A DNA stretch of 64,000 nucleotides from Labilithrix luteola (GTDB lineage: Bacteria > Myxococcota_A > Polyangia > Polyangiales > Polyangiaceae): assembly GCF_001263205.1 (NCBI RefSeq), contig NZ_CP012333.1, positions 7,772,001 through 7,836,000 of the forward strand, written 5' to 3'. This document shows, piece by piece, positions 36,313-44,133 of this stretch. A model generated the notes under the pieces. It saw nothing but the letters and a program-made list of their open reading frames with translations. It did no database searches and was not told where the DNA came from. The first letter of the stretch is position 1. Every line of letters begins with the position of its first letter. The translations under genes and the position numbers were made by a program.

Positions 36313-37149
36313 ATGGGGAATGTTGCGTGCGCGATTACGGTCGAGCGAACCGTGCGAGGCGTGGCGCGGACGCTGCGGACCGTGTCCTCCGTCGTGTTGG
36401 TTGGCGTGTCGGTCGGCGCGTGCTCTCTCCTCACGGATCTGAGCTCACTCGACGCCGACCAAGACGACGCAGGTAAGCAGGGCACCGAAGGCGCGGACGC
36501 AGGCTCGGACGGGACGGCGCCGACCCCCTGCGTCGACGGGCCCAATCGCTTTTGCAGCAACTTCGACGAAGCCTCGCCGCTGACGCGCTGGAGCATGTCG
36601 GACAACGTCGATGGCGTGCTCTCGACCGAAGCTGCGGGACTCTCGCCCCCGCATGCGCTCGAAGCGCGGCAGAGTGCAGGGGGCGGATGGGCCGCCGTCG
36701 GAAAGGACTTCGACCCGGCGATCACGGGGCTCCGCTGCGAGCTCGACATGAAGTTCAGCGGCATTCCGACGAACGTGGGGAGCGAGGTCGACGCGTTCGA
36801 CCTGATCACTTCGGCAACGGGCGTCGAAGATCACAACCTGTACTTCGGGTGCTTGAGCGGTCAGTGGCAGTTGCTCGAGTTCCAGACCAACCCCGGTTCC
36901 CCGACGAACCTCGATCGCGGTGTCGCGGTCGGCACGCTTCCCGAGAACACCTGGTTCCACGTCGTCCTCGATACGACTTGGTCGTCGGTCACGTTCACTG
37001 CGAACGGCATCACGGTGACGCTCGACGGGCTCAAGGTGCCCACGACGGCGAAGCAGCGCGAGCTACGGGTCGGCCTGACCTACTCCACCAAGAACGTGAC
37101 CAACGCCTCTGTGTTCATCGACAACGTTGACTGCACCACCACGCGCTGA
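36313..37149 (+). CDS. LamG-like lipoprotein
   Basis: 278 residues from ATG 36313. The export signal ends VVLVGVSVGACS (lipobox), followed by an Asp/Gly/Ala linker (ADAGSDGTAPTP). The body starts CVDGPNRFCSNFDEASPLTR and contains beta strands typical of LamG/concanavalin-like sandwiches (HALEARQSAGGGWAAVGKDF, ENTWFHVVLDTTWSSVTFTA, NGITVTLDG, VFIDNVDC). This is a common family of myxobacterial surface lipoproteins, ligand unknown. Its last 87 nt overlap, on the opposite strand, the end of the MFS gene as read here. Confidence 0.82.
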   Translation: MGNVACAITVERTVRGVARTLRTVSSVVLVGVSVGACSLLTDLSSLDADQDDAGKQGTEGADAGSDGTAPTPCVDGPNRFCSNFDEASPLTRWSMSDNVDGVLSTEAAGLSPPHALEARQSAGGGWAAVGKDFDPAITGLRCELDMKFSGIPTNVGSEVDAFDLITSATGVEDHNLYFGCLSGQWQLLEFQTNPGSPTNLDRGVAVGTLPENTWFHVVLDTTWSSVTFTANGITVTLDGLKVPTTAKQRELRVGLTYSTKNVTNASVFIDNVDCTTTR

Positions 37150-38322
37150 GCCGCTTCCTCGCGCCGCGCCGAGATGGGCGAGGATCCAGGCGACGCTGGC
37201 GCACGTCGCCATGACGAACGCCATCGGTCGCATCGTGCCGTCGAAGAGCAAGCCGACGAGCGACGAGGCCACGGCCGACACGGCGAACTGGGACGAGCCG
37301 AGCACGGCCGACGCGAGGCCCGCGCGTGGTCCGTGTGCGTCCATCGCGAGCGCGGTGGCGTTCGGTCCGACGAAGCCGAGGCTTCCGACGAAGACGAAGA
37401 GCGACGACAGAACGGCCAAGAGCGTGTTCTTTGCGACGAGCGACGTCACGACGAGCGCGATGCCGGCAAGGCTCGTCACGATCGTTGCACGGCAAAGCAG
37501 CGTTGCGGGCGTGCGCCGCGCGAGCAGGCGTCGGTTGATTTGCGACGCCGAGATGAGTCCGAAGGCGTTCATGCCGAATGCCCAGCCGTAGTGCGTCGGC
37601 GTCAGGTGCAGGAGCTGGATGAGCACGAACGGCGAGCCCGAGATGTATGCGAACATGCCGGCCTGCCCGAAGGCTCCGGCGAACGTGTACGTCACGAACG
37701 CGGGATCGCGGAAGAGGATGCGAACGTTCGGCCCGAGGTTCAAGGCGGCGGGCCGGCCCTTCGACGTCTCGGGAAGTGCGATGATCATCGCGACGAGACA
37801 GGCGACGCCGAACACGGCGAGCAACGCGAAGATGAATCGCCAACTCGACGCTGCGAGGATGGCCGCTCCTATCATTGGCGCGAGGATCGGCGCTGCTCCC
37901 ATCACGAGCATCAGGAGCGACAGCAGACGTGCCGCTTCCTGGCCCGTGTAGAGATCACGGACGACGGCGCGTGACACGACCATGCCTGCTGCGCCGCCCG
38001 CCGCCTGCAGGAAGCGCAGGACGACGAGCGCCCCGATCGTCGGGGCCAGCGCACAACCGGCCGACGCGAGGATGTAGAGCACGAGCCCGCCGTAGAGCGG
38101 CCGCTTGCGTCCAAAGCGATCGGCGAGCGGCCCGTAGGCGAGCTGCGCAACGCCGAGCCCGGCGAAGAAGGACGCGAGCGTGAGCTGCGTGGCGGACGTG
38201 CTCGTGTGGAGCTCTCGCTCGATGGTGGGCAAGCTCGGCAGGTACATGTCGATCGACAGCGGGCCGAACGCCGTGAGCGAACCGAGCACGAGCGCGAGCT
38301 TGCCCTGCTTGTGCGACTGCAT
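37063..38322 (-). CDS. Bcr/CflA-type MFS drug exporter
   Basis: Twelve-TM major facilitator pump exporting drugs such as bicyclomycin or chloramphenicol in relatives. The start MQSHKQGKLALVLGSLTAFG at 38322 has GGAA 8-10 nt upstream. Family motifs are PLSIDMYLPSLPTIERELHT, YGPLADRFGRKRPLYGGL (motif A), RFLQAAGGAAGMVVSRAVVR (motif C region) and LPETSKGRPAALN. 419 residues. The last ~28 residues (VNVVDEHRGVGHVLGGVGQ) are hydrophilic, lie antisense to the neighbouring gene and may be an artefact of a lost stop or a frameshift. Confidence 0.9.
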   Translation of the reverse strand: MQSHKQGKLALVLGSLTAFGPLSIDMYLPSLPTIERELHTSTSATQLTLASFFAGLGVAQLAYGPLADRFGRKRPLYGGLVLYILASAGCALAPTIGALVVLRFLQAAGGAAGMVVSRAVVRDLYTGQEAARLLSLLMLVMGAAPILAPMIGAAILAASSWRFIFALLAVFGVACLVAMIIALPETSKGRPAALNLGPNVRILFRDPAFVTYTFAGAFGQAGMFAYISGSPFVLIQLLHLTPTHYGWAFGMNAFGLISASQINRRLLARRTPATLLCRATIVTSLAGIALVVTSLVAKNTLLAVLSSLFVFVGSLGFVGPNATALAMDAHGPRAGLASAVLGSSQFAVSAVASSLVGLLFDGTMRPMAFVMATCASVAWILAHLGAARGSGSARGGAVNVVDEHRGVGHVLGGVGQADP

Positions 38323-38556
38323 CCTTTCGGTTCCTAGCAGATGGCCCATCGGCGGCCCGCCTCGACCTTCACGCGAGCCCGGCGGCGCGGCCCACGTAGT
38401 CCATTCGATCGTGGCCCGCATCGGGCTAGCGATCGGACGCGCCGCGATCCTGAGCGACGTCAAGCGCGACGCGCGAGCGATCGCACGAACGCAGGAACGT
38501 CTGCTGCTTACCGACCTCGACGAACCCGAAACCGGAACGTCGAGGAGAGTCGAACC

Positions 38557-38980
38557 ATGAAGTCGCCCAAGGCGTAAAGCGCGGAACGAACGGTACGCAC
38601 GGTGGAGCTTCGAAGGACGAGGAGATCGTCGAATACGAGCCTGGGACCACGTTCCCCGGTGTGATTGGCCGCACCTTCGGCGAATCGTCACCCGCGTGGC
38701 CCGAGCCGGTTCGCGCGAAGGCGGGCGACCAGAACGTGCTCTTCATCGTTCTCGACGACACCGGCTTCGGACAGCTCGGTTGTTATGGCGGTCTCGCGCA
38801 CACACCGAACATCGACAAGCTCGCCGCCGGCGGTCTGCTTTATACGAAGATGCACACGACGGCGCTCTGCTCGCCGTCGCGCTCGTGCATTCTCATCGGA
38901 CGCAATCACCACTCGAACGGTATGGCCTCGATCACCGAGGTCTCGACGGGCTTCCCCGGATACAACGGTCTCCGCGGCGG
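38557..38980 (+). pseudogene. Arylsulfatase remnant (N-terminal part only)
   Basis: A type I sulfatase hydrolyses sulfate esters; a full gene is 1.5 kb or more. Here ATG 38557 follows a good site (GAGGAGAG), but the frame stops after six codons. One added base in CCC (38566-38568) restores reading into KRGTNGTHGGASKDEEIVEY, then NVLFIVLDDTGFGQLGCYGG (metal Asp pair) and TTALCSPSRSC, which holds the CxPSR site converted to formylglycine. Similarity ends after GFPGYNG near 38970, where the TetR-type gene begins on the other strand. About three quarters of the gene is absent. Frameshifted and truncated, it cannot make an active enzyme. Confidence 0.82.
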
Positions 38981-38984
38981 CGTT

Positions 38985-39644
38985 TCAGCTTCGGCGCTTC
39001 GTGTCGACGGTCACGCCGTCGATGAAGGGGTCGAGGAGGCGGAGGAAGTAGTCCATCGCCGCCTTCGTCGACTTCACCTTCAAGCGACGCCGCATGACGA
39101 GCTCGACGTAGCCGTGGGCGGCGACCCAGAAGGCAATCGCCAGGTCGCGCGCGGGCTCACGACGGAACACGCCTGCGGCCTGTCCGCGCTGGAATTCGGT
39201 GATGAGGAGCACGAAGCCCTCCTCGATCGCCGTCTCGAGCGACGGAAAGCGGCCGTCTTCGTTCAGTCGCGGACCCCACATCACGCGGTAGTGAGCGGGC
39301 TTGTCGAGGGCGAACGACACATAGGCCGCCGCGAGCATTCGGAGACGTTTGCGCGGGTCGTTCTCGTCGCCCGCGAGCGCACGCGCCAGGTGCATCGTGA
39401 GCGTGCGATAACCCTCCTCGGCCACCGCGGCGAGGAGGGCCTGCTTGTCTTCGAAGTGCCGATAGGCGGCGCCGTGGGTCACACCGACGGCGGCGGCCAC
39501 CTCGCGCAAGGTGAAGGCCTCCGGCCCCTTCTTCTCGATGAGGTCGGCCGCGGCCGTCACGAGCGCGCGTGCAAGGTCGCCGTGGTGGTATCCGCGCTTC
39601 TTGGTGGGCGCGCTGCGAGCGCTCATTCCCTTCGAGAGCACCAC
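38985..39644 (-). CDS. TetR/AcrR-family transcriptional regulator
   Basis: 219 residues. The N-terminal helix-turn-helix is in YHHGDLARALVTAAADLIEK, then LREVAAAVGVTHGAAYRHFE (recognition helix). The remainder is an all-helical ligand domain of the type with a WHG-like core (AFWVAAHGYVELVMRR). GTG 39644 is chosen because GGAGG lies 6 nt upstream; ATG 39626 is an alternative. It is adjacent to an alpha/beta hydrolase gene on the same strand (about 40 bp upstream) that it may regulate. Its 3' end abuts the broken sulfatase. Confidence 0.9.
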   Translation of the reverse strand: MVLSKGMSARSAPTKKRGYHHGDLARALVTAAADLIEKKGPEAFTLREVAAAVGVTHGAAYRHFEDKQALLAAVAEEGYRTLTMHLARALAGDENDPRKRLRMLAAAYVSFALDKPAHYRVMWGPRLNEDGRFPSLETAIEEGFVLLITEFQRGQAAGVFRREPARDLAIAFWVAAHGYVELVMRRRLKVKSTKAAMDYFLRLLDPFIDGVTVDTKRRS

Positions 39645-39685
39645 GGCGATCCTCCGGCGTCAAACGCGGCGCACCTGCGCCGGCT

Positions 39686-40636
39686 TCAGCGGCTCTTCCC
39701 GAGGAAGCCGGCGACCTCGTTCCAGAGAGCCTCGTGGCGCCGCCGGAAGAAGCCGAAATGGCCGAAGCGGCCGTCGCTCCGCCCGAGCTGGCGTCGCTCG
39801 ATGCGTGCACCGGTGTAGAACGACATCAGGGCATCGACGGCCGCCTCGGGCGCATAGCCGTCGTCGTCGAACCCATAGGCAAGGACTGGGGCTTCGAGGC
39901 GGGCGAAGCTCGCTCTTCGGGAATCGCCGCCGTCGCCGACGAGGTAGTCGGGCGTTCGGCACCAGCGCGCCCATTCGAGCGCCACGCCCGGCGGCAGGTC
40001 TTCGCCGATGCCCAGCTTGCCAGGCAGGTAGCCCACCATCTTGGTGACCGATGGCACGACGCCGTACCAGAGCAGCGCCATGAGGAGCCGCGAGGGCATG
40101 GGCCAGAGTCGGTAGTCGCCGCTCTGGGCTCCGACGGTGACGGCTGCGCGAATGCGCGAAGGCTCCGGAAGCAGGCCGAGGAGCTGTCCGCCGACGCTGT
40201 GCCCCACCACGGAGATTCGGCCGTCGCCGAGCATGTCCGCGGCCCACGTCACGACCGCCGCGAGATCGAGCTCGCCCCAATCGCGCATGGTGACGCTGGC
40301 CGAGCTCTGCTCGTCGGCCCGCGACGCACCGATCCCGCGATAGTCGAAGGTGACGACGTCGAAGCCGCGCGCGGCCAGGTATGTGGCGAAGCCGGCGTAG
40401 AAGCCGCGACGCACGCCGGTTGCCGAAGCGATCACGATCACGCGCGCTCGCGGATCCGACGCGTGCTCGTCGAGGCCCCGGCCGTGCGTTCGTTCGAAAA
40501 TGGTCGCTTCGAGGGGAAAGCCGTCGCGCGCGGGGATTCGCACGTCACGCCCGCTTTCGCGCTTGGGCGGCTGCGAATCGGGCGACTCCGGGGTGCGCAG
40601 GTGACGGTTGAACAGGTAGCTGTCGAGCTCCTCCAT
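39686..40636 (-). CDS. Alpha/beta hydrolase
   Basis: 316 residues, cytoplasmic. GAGGAGGG precedes ATG 40636. Key segments: VIVIASATGVRRGFYAGFAT (oxyanion region), FDVVTFDYRGIGASR, ISVVGHSVGGQLLGLL (nucleophile Ser in GHSVGG), YGFDDDGYAPEAAVDAL (acid) and GHFGFFRRRHEALW (catalytic His). This build matches the serine aminopeptidase/esterase-like group whose members act on small esters; the substrate is unknown. It is followed by the TetR-type gene and possibly regulated by it. Confidence 0.88.
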   Translation of the reverse strand: MEELDSYLFNRHLRTPESPDSQPPKRESGRDVRIPARDGFPLEATIFERTHGRGLDEHASDPRARVIVIASATGVRRGFYAGFATYLAARGFDVVTFDYRGIGASRADEQSSASVTMRDWGELDLAAVVTWAADMLGDGRISVVGHSVGGQLLGLLPEPSRIRAAVTVGAQSGDYRLWPMPSRLLMALLWYGVVPSVTKMVGYLPGKLGIGEDLPPGVALEWARWCRTPDYLVGDGGDSRRASFARLEAPVLAYGFDDDGYAPEAAVDALMSFYTGARIERRQLGRSDGRFGHFGFFRRRHEALWNEVAGFLGKSR

Positions 40637-41109
40637 GTCGATCCCTCCTCCTAGGGCGGCGCTGCTCGCGCTCTTTGCAATGTTGTCGTGACTTGGATGT
40701 AACCGTTGGTCACATTGGGGTGTGGAAAAACGCGGAGCGGCTTCCATCCGCTTCGCGTGAACGGCTCGCCGGGGCTCGCAACGACGCAACGACGCAACGA
40801 CGCAACGACGTCGACGAACGGTCGCGACGCCCGCAAAGTGACCAATGGATACTTTGCGCTTCGGCGGCTCGTCGTCAAGGCCGTCGATCAGGAGATCGGC
40901 CTGTGGCGGTCGCGCTCGCACGAGCACGAGCGTGGCGATCAGCCCCGCGGCCACTCGTCGCCTCCCATCCGAGGTGTCGCCCGTCTGGGGACGAACGCGC
41001 TCATTTTTCCATTGGCGCGTTGCCGGGAGTCTCGATGTCGCGCCGCTCGCGTCAGCGCGGGAATGCGTGTTGCACGGGCCGCGGCGACAGCGCCCAAGGG
41101 AGGCCACGC
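40637..41109. other. Intergenic region with short tandem repeat and inverted repeat
   Basis: No gene seen. It contains four tandem copies of GCAACGAC (40778-40809) and a perfect 8-bp inverted repeat, CGCAAAGT (40832-40839) and ACTTTGCG (40851-40858), separated by 11 bp. The latter looks like an operator between the divergent hydrolase and BON genes. Promoters for both genes should lie here. Confidence 0.5.
40832..40858. promoter_or_regulatory. Inverted repeat, candidate operator
   Basis: CGCAAAGT-N11-ACTTTGCG, a perfect dyad between divergent genes, one of which (the hydrolase) is next to a TetR-type regulator gene. Confidence 0.4.
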
Positions 41110-41742
41110 ATGCGCCACTACGAACGCGAACAGTACCGACACCTCGACGACGCCGAGCGCTACCGCGATTACGACTATCTCGCGGACGATTCTTGGCTCG
41201 GTCCGAACGAGCGTGTTCCGGAGGTTTCGTATCGCCGCTCGATCGACGCGAGCGAAGGCCGCGCGTACAGCTACAGTCGCGAGCGCGGACGCGACGAACG
41301 CGAGCACGAACCCGTTCGGGGACGCGACGAAGTTCCCTGGCAGGAGCGAGGCGGACGCGAGGTCCTTCGCGGGCGCCGTGAGCGCGGGCATTTCCGCGGA
41401 CCGCAGGCTCATCGCCCGAGCGTTCTCTCCGCCGTTCTCGTGAGCCTGCTGCGCTCGAGCGAAGTCGTCCGGCGCCGGCTCCAGGGACTTCTCTTCCGCG
41501 CGCGGCGTCGTGGTTCGGCGCGTATCGATCAGCACATGCGCGAAGAGATCTGCGAGCGGCTCGCGCGCGACCCGGAGATCGACGATCGCGACATTGCCGT
41601 CTACGTGCGCAACGGCGAGGTAACGCTCGAAGGGTCGGTGACCGACCGACGAATGCGCTACCTCACCGAAGACGTGCTCGCTGAGGTCCTCGGGATCCGC
41701 GACGTGGAGAATCGGCTGCGCGTGCGCGCTGCCCGACGCTGA
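41110..41742 (+). CDS. BON-domain protein with Arg/Glu-rich N-terminus (1)
   Basis: 210 residues. ATG 41110 follows GGGAGG. The first ~130 residues are strongly charged and Tyr/Arg/Asp-rich (ERYRDYDYLADDSW, SYSRERGRDEREHEP), with no signal peptide. The C-terminal ~70 residues form a BON domain (MREEICERLARDPEIDDRDI, AVYVRNGEVTLEGSVTDRRM, DVENRLRV), a fold that binds phospholipid or links envelope proteins. It has the same build as the gene at 43260, so the two are paralogues. Lack of an export signal makes a cytoplasmic or membrane-surface role possible. Confidence 0.85.
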   Translation: MRHYEREQYRHLDDAERYRDYDYLADDSWLGPNERVPEVSYRRSIDASEGRAYSYSRERGRDEREHEPVRGRDEVPWQERGGREVLRGRRERGHFRGPQAHRPSVLSAVLVSLLRSSEVVRRRLQGLLFRARRRGSARIDQHMREEICERLARDPEIDDRDIAVYVRNGEVTLEGSVTDRRMRYLTEDVLAEVLGIRDVENRLRVRAARR

Positions 41743-41748
41743 GCTCGC

Positions 41749-42234
41749 TCACAGACGCCCTTCGGGCGCCCACTGGTGTTCGGCGACGACGTGGCCGTAG
41801 CCCGCGCCGACGATCGCGCCGTACACGAGGTGGATGCCGAAGAACGCGATGACGGTCAGCGGCCCGCCGTTCGCGAAGTACGGCCCAGGATCATGGATGA
41901 GGCGCGGGATATAGGGGTGAAACTGCGGGGTGAGCCCGAAGATCATGCCGAGGAGGGCCGCATGGATGACCGAGAGGATCATTCCAGTGCCGGCCCCGCC
42001 GTGGTCCCACACGTTCTCGAAGAGAGCGCAGTAGATCACGCCGAAGATGGCGCCGATCGCCAGGTGGATCAGCAGACCGACGAGGAACGCCGTTGGACCT
42101 GGCACGATGCCGGTCAGGCTTCCGAGGATCATCTCCATGTAGATGGGGATGCCGATCATCCTGAGGATCGCCGAGAGCAAACTCATCGCGGCTGCTCCAA
42201 CGATGCCGAACATGATGGCTCTGCCGACTTTCAT
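41749..42234 (-). CDS. Small multi-pass membrane protein
   Basis: 161 residues from ATG 42234 with GGAGG upstream. Four to five hydrophobic helices are visible (IMFGIVGAAAMSLLSAIL, AFLVGLLIHLAIGAIFGVIY, MILSVIHAALLGMIFGL, VIAFFGIHLVYGAIVGAGYG), with His residues inside or next to helices. The internal IHLAIGAIFGVIY and IHLVYGAIVGAGYG similarity suggests an internal repeat. I do not recognise the family. It is convergent with the first BON gene (6 bp apart). Confidence 0.75.
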   Translation of the reverse strand: MKVGRAIMFGIVGAAAMSLLSAILRMIGIPIYMEMILGSLTGIVPGPTAFLVGLLIHLAIGAIFGVIYCALFENVWDHGGAGTGMILSVIHAALLGMIFGLTPQFHPYIPRLIHDPGPYFANGGPLTVIAFFGIHLVYGAIVGAGYGHVVAEHQWAPEGRL

Positions 42235-42520
42235 CGTGGACCTCCGCGGTTGACTCCGGGAATGCACCCTCTGCGCCACGGTGGGGCTGCGCGGAAATTT
42301 CCGGTCATCGTGACCGACTCCGCATTCTTCACGCCACGGTCAGACGCGATCTTGCGTCCCGACGTGGCAGGATGGCGCTCCCGCTCGTTACAAATCGGCC
42401 CGGACGTTCCGTGAGCGGCACGCGGCCACACGACGCGGCAGCAATTCGAAGACCATCGCCACCGCGCGCGTCGAAGGCCTCAACGTCGGTCGAATCTGGG
42501 GCACTCCCGACCCTAGCTGC
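42235..42520. other. Gene-free stretch before the repeat array
   Basis: No gene or clear signal seen apart from the upstream region of the leftward membrane protein gene. Confidence 0.4.
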
Positions 42521-42780
42521 CGCAGTTAGCTCACTGTCAGTCAGGTCTCGACCGCAGTTAGCTCACTGTCGGTCGGTTCTCGACCGGACAGACTTCACTG
42601 TCGGTCGGTTCTCGACGCAACGCCGCCGCAGTTAGCTCACTGTCGGTCGGTTCTCGACCGGACAGACTTCACTGTCGGTCGGTTCTCGATGCAACGCCGC
42701 CGCAGTTAGCTCACTGTCGGTCAGGTCTCGACCGGGCAGGTGTCCTCTGTCGGTCAGGTCTCGACCGGGCAGGTGTCCTC
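42521..42780. repeat. 32-bp tandem repeat array with 74-bp higher-order unit
   Basis: Seven full units and one partial. Units start at 42521, 42553, 42585, 42627, 42659, 42701 and 42733, with a partial at 42766. All share a core close to CACTGTCGGTCGGTTCTCGAC. They begin either with type A (CGCAGTTAGCT) or type B (CGGACAGACTT), and the last units with a variant (CGGGCAGGTGTCCT). An A unit, a B unit and GCAACGCCGC form a 74-bp block repeated at 42553-42626 and 42627-42700. A-to-B junctions can fold as CTGTCGGTCG-GTTCT-CGACC(G)GACAG hairpins. No unique spacers, so not CRISPR. Confidence 0.9.
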
Positions 42781-43259
42781 GCCGGGTCGGACCACACAAC
42801 CGACTCCGCGACGAGCGCGGCGAGCGGCGGCAAGCGATCGACGCGCCATGGAGGTGTTCCGCTTCGACGCTTCGCTCGACATCATCCTCGATCGTCTCGA
42901 GCCGCTCGCGCGCGAGGAGGTTGGTCATCGAGGCCTCGCGGGGAGATGAAGGAGCTCGTCGGCTTCTTCCTCGGAGACGGATGCGCTGCCTTGCGGCGTC
43001 GCTTGGGCCTATCGCTCGCGTGAGCGGCCCGGGTGTCGTGGACGCATGTCGTGTGACGGTTGTCTCCGGCCGTGGCGAAAGGTCTCGCGCAACACTGTTG
43101 CGATTGTCGGTTCGCGCGTCTGCGCCCTTCCCACGATTGTGCTGAACGCTGGCACGGAACGCGCGTTGCTTCGGTCGGGCGGCCCTCCCTAGGATCGCAG
43201 GAGTGATCTCCAGCGCGATTCCGCGTTCGAGGCGGGCGGCGACCCCAAGGAGGTCTTCG
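42781..43259. other. Gene-free stretch between the array and the second BON gene
   Basis: Only short, unconvincing ORFs on both strands. A candidate promoter, TTGCTT (43166-43171), 18 bp, TAGGAT (43190-43195), lies 65 bp before the BON gene start. Confidence 0.4.
43166..43195 (+). promoter_or_regulatory. Candidate promoter of the second BON gene
   Basis: TTGCTT and TAGGAT at 18-bp spacing, 65 bp upstream of ATG 43260. Visual match only. Confidence 0.3.
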
Positions 43260-44066
43260 ATGAACCGCGGCTCAAACGACTCTCGCAACACGGCCAATGG
43301 CATCGGGGAATCCCGCGGTACGGGCCGGGAGGAAGAGCGCGCGCGCGACGAAGAGCGCGAATGGCGAGCCGAGCGCGACCCTCGTGAAGCGCGTCGGGTC
43401 GAGCGCTACGAGGGCTCGCTTCGCTCGCGCTTCGGCGCCATGTCCGACGAGGAACGTGAACAGCGCGCGCGCTGGGAACAGTACGAGCGCGATCGCGACT
43501 TCGCTCGGCGTGAGCGCGAGTGGGCGAGCCATGGTCCCTACGGTGGAAGTGTTCCTCCCGAGGCGCGCCGCGACGAGTACACGTGGCGCGGTCGTGACGA
43601 AGGACGCGACTTTTGGGGACGCGAGCGTCATCGGACCCTCGGCGAGCGCATCGGTGAGATCTTCGGAAGTCCTCCCGAGCGCGTCGAAGATCGCTGGGCG
43701 CGGGAGAGGGAGCTTCGTCACTTCCGCCAGCAGCAGGGACCCCAGGGCGAGTCGCGCCTCTGGAATCGCGTGAAGGGGGCCTTCGGAGGGCGCGGCCCGA
43801 AGAACTACGTGCGCTCCGACGAGCGCATCCGCGAGGACGTCTGCGAGCGGCTCTGCTACCACCCGTACATCGATGCAAGTGACGTCGAGGTCACCGTGCG
43901 CGACGGCGAAGTCACGCTCACGGGCAACGTCGAGGATCGCGAGTCCAAGCGTCTCATCGGCGACGTCGCCTACGATGTCCGCGGGGTCAAGGACATTCAC
44001 AACCAGTTGCGACTCAAGTCGGAGCCCGGCCCCGATTGGGGTGGTCCCGGCCCTGACCGCCGGTAA
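43260..44066 (+). CDS. BON-domain protein with Arg/Glu-rich N-terminus (2)
   Basis: 268 residues; AAGGAGG precedes ATG 43260. Residues 1-190 are extremely charged (REEERARDEEREWRAERD, EQRARWEQYERDRDFARRER) and probably a long helix or disordered. A BON domain closes the chain (IREDVCERLCYHPYIDASDV, VTVRDGEVTLTGNVEDRESK, VKDIHNQLRL). The build and BON sequence match the protein at 41110 (REEICERLARDPEIDD against REDVCERLCYHPYIDA). No export signal. It is followed 67 bp later by an MscS-type channel gene, hinting at a role at the membrane under osmotic or envelope stress (inference). Confidence 0.86.
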   Translation: MNRGSNDSRNTANGIGESRGTGREEERARDEEREWRAERDPREARRVERYEGSLRSRFGAMSDEEREQRARWEQYERDRDFARREREWASHGPYGGSVPPEARRDEYTWRGRDEGRDFWGRERHRTLGERIGEIFGSPPERVEDRWARERELRHFRQQQGPQGESRLWNRVKGAFGGRGPKNYVRSDERIREDVCERLCYHPYIDASDVEVTVRDGEVTLTGNVEDRESKRLIGDVAYDVRGVKDIHNQLRLKSEPGPDWGGPGPDRR

Positions 44067-44133
44067 TTCCTTGCGTGAGCGCGCCGATCGGCTCGGAGGT
44101 CCGTGATAGCATCGGACCTCCGAGGCGCCTTGC

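Noticed and set aside
42521..42780. CRISPR-like repeat array
   Set aside because: Units are contiguous with no unique spacers, the cores vary, and no cas gene is in the window.
42840..42949. Short ORFs on both strands near 42.85-42.95 kb
   Set aside because: About 30-60 residues, no ribosome site, no recognisable sequence; one runs into the repeat array.
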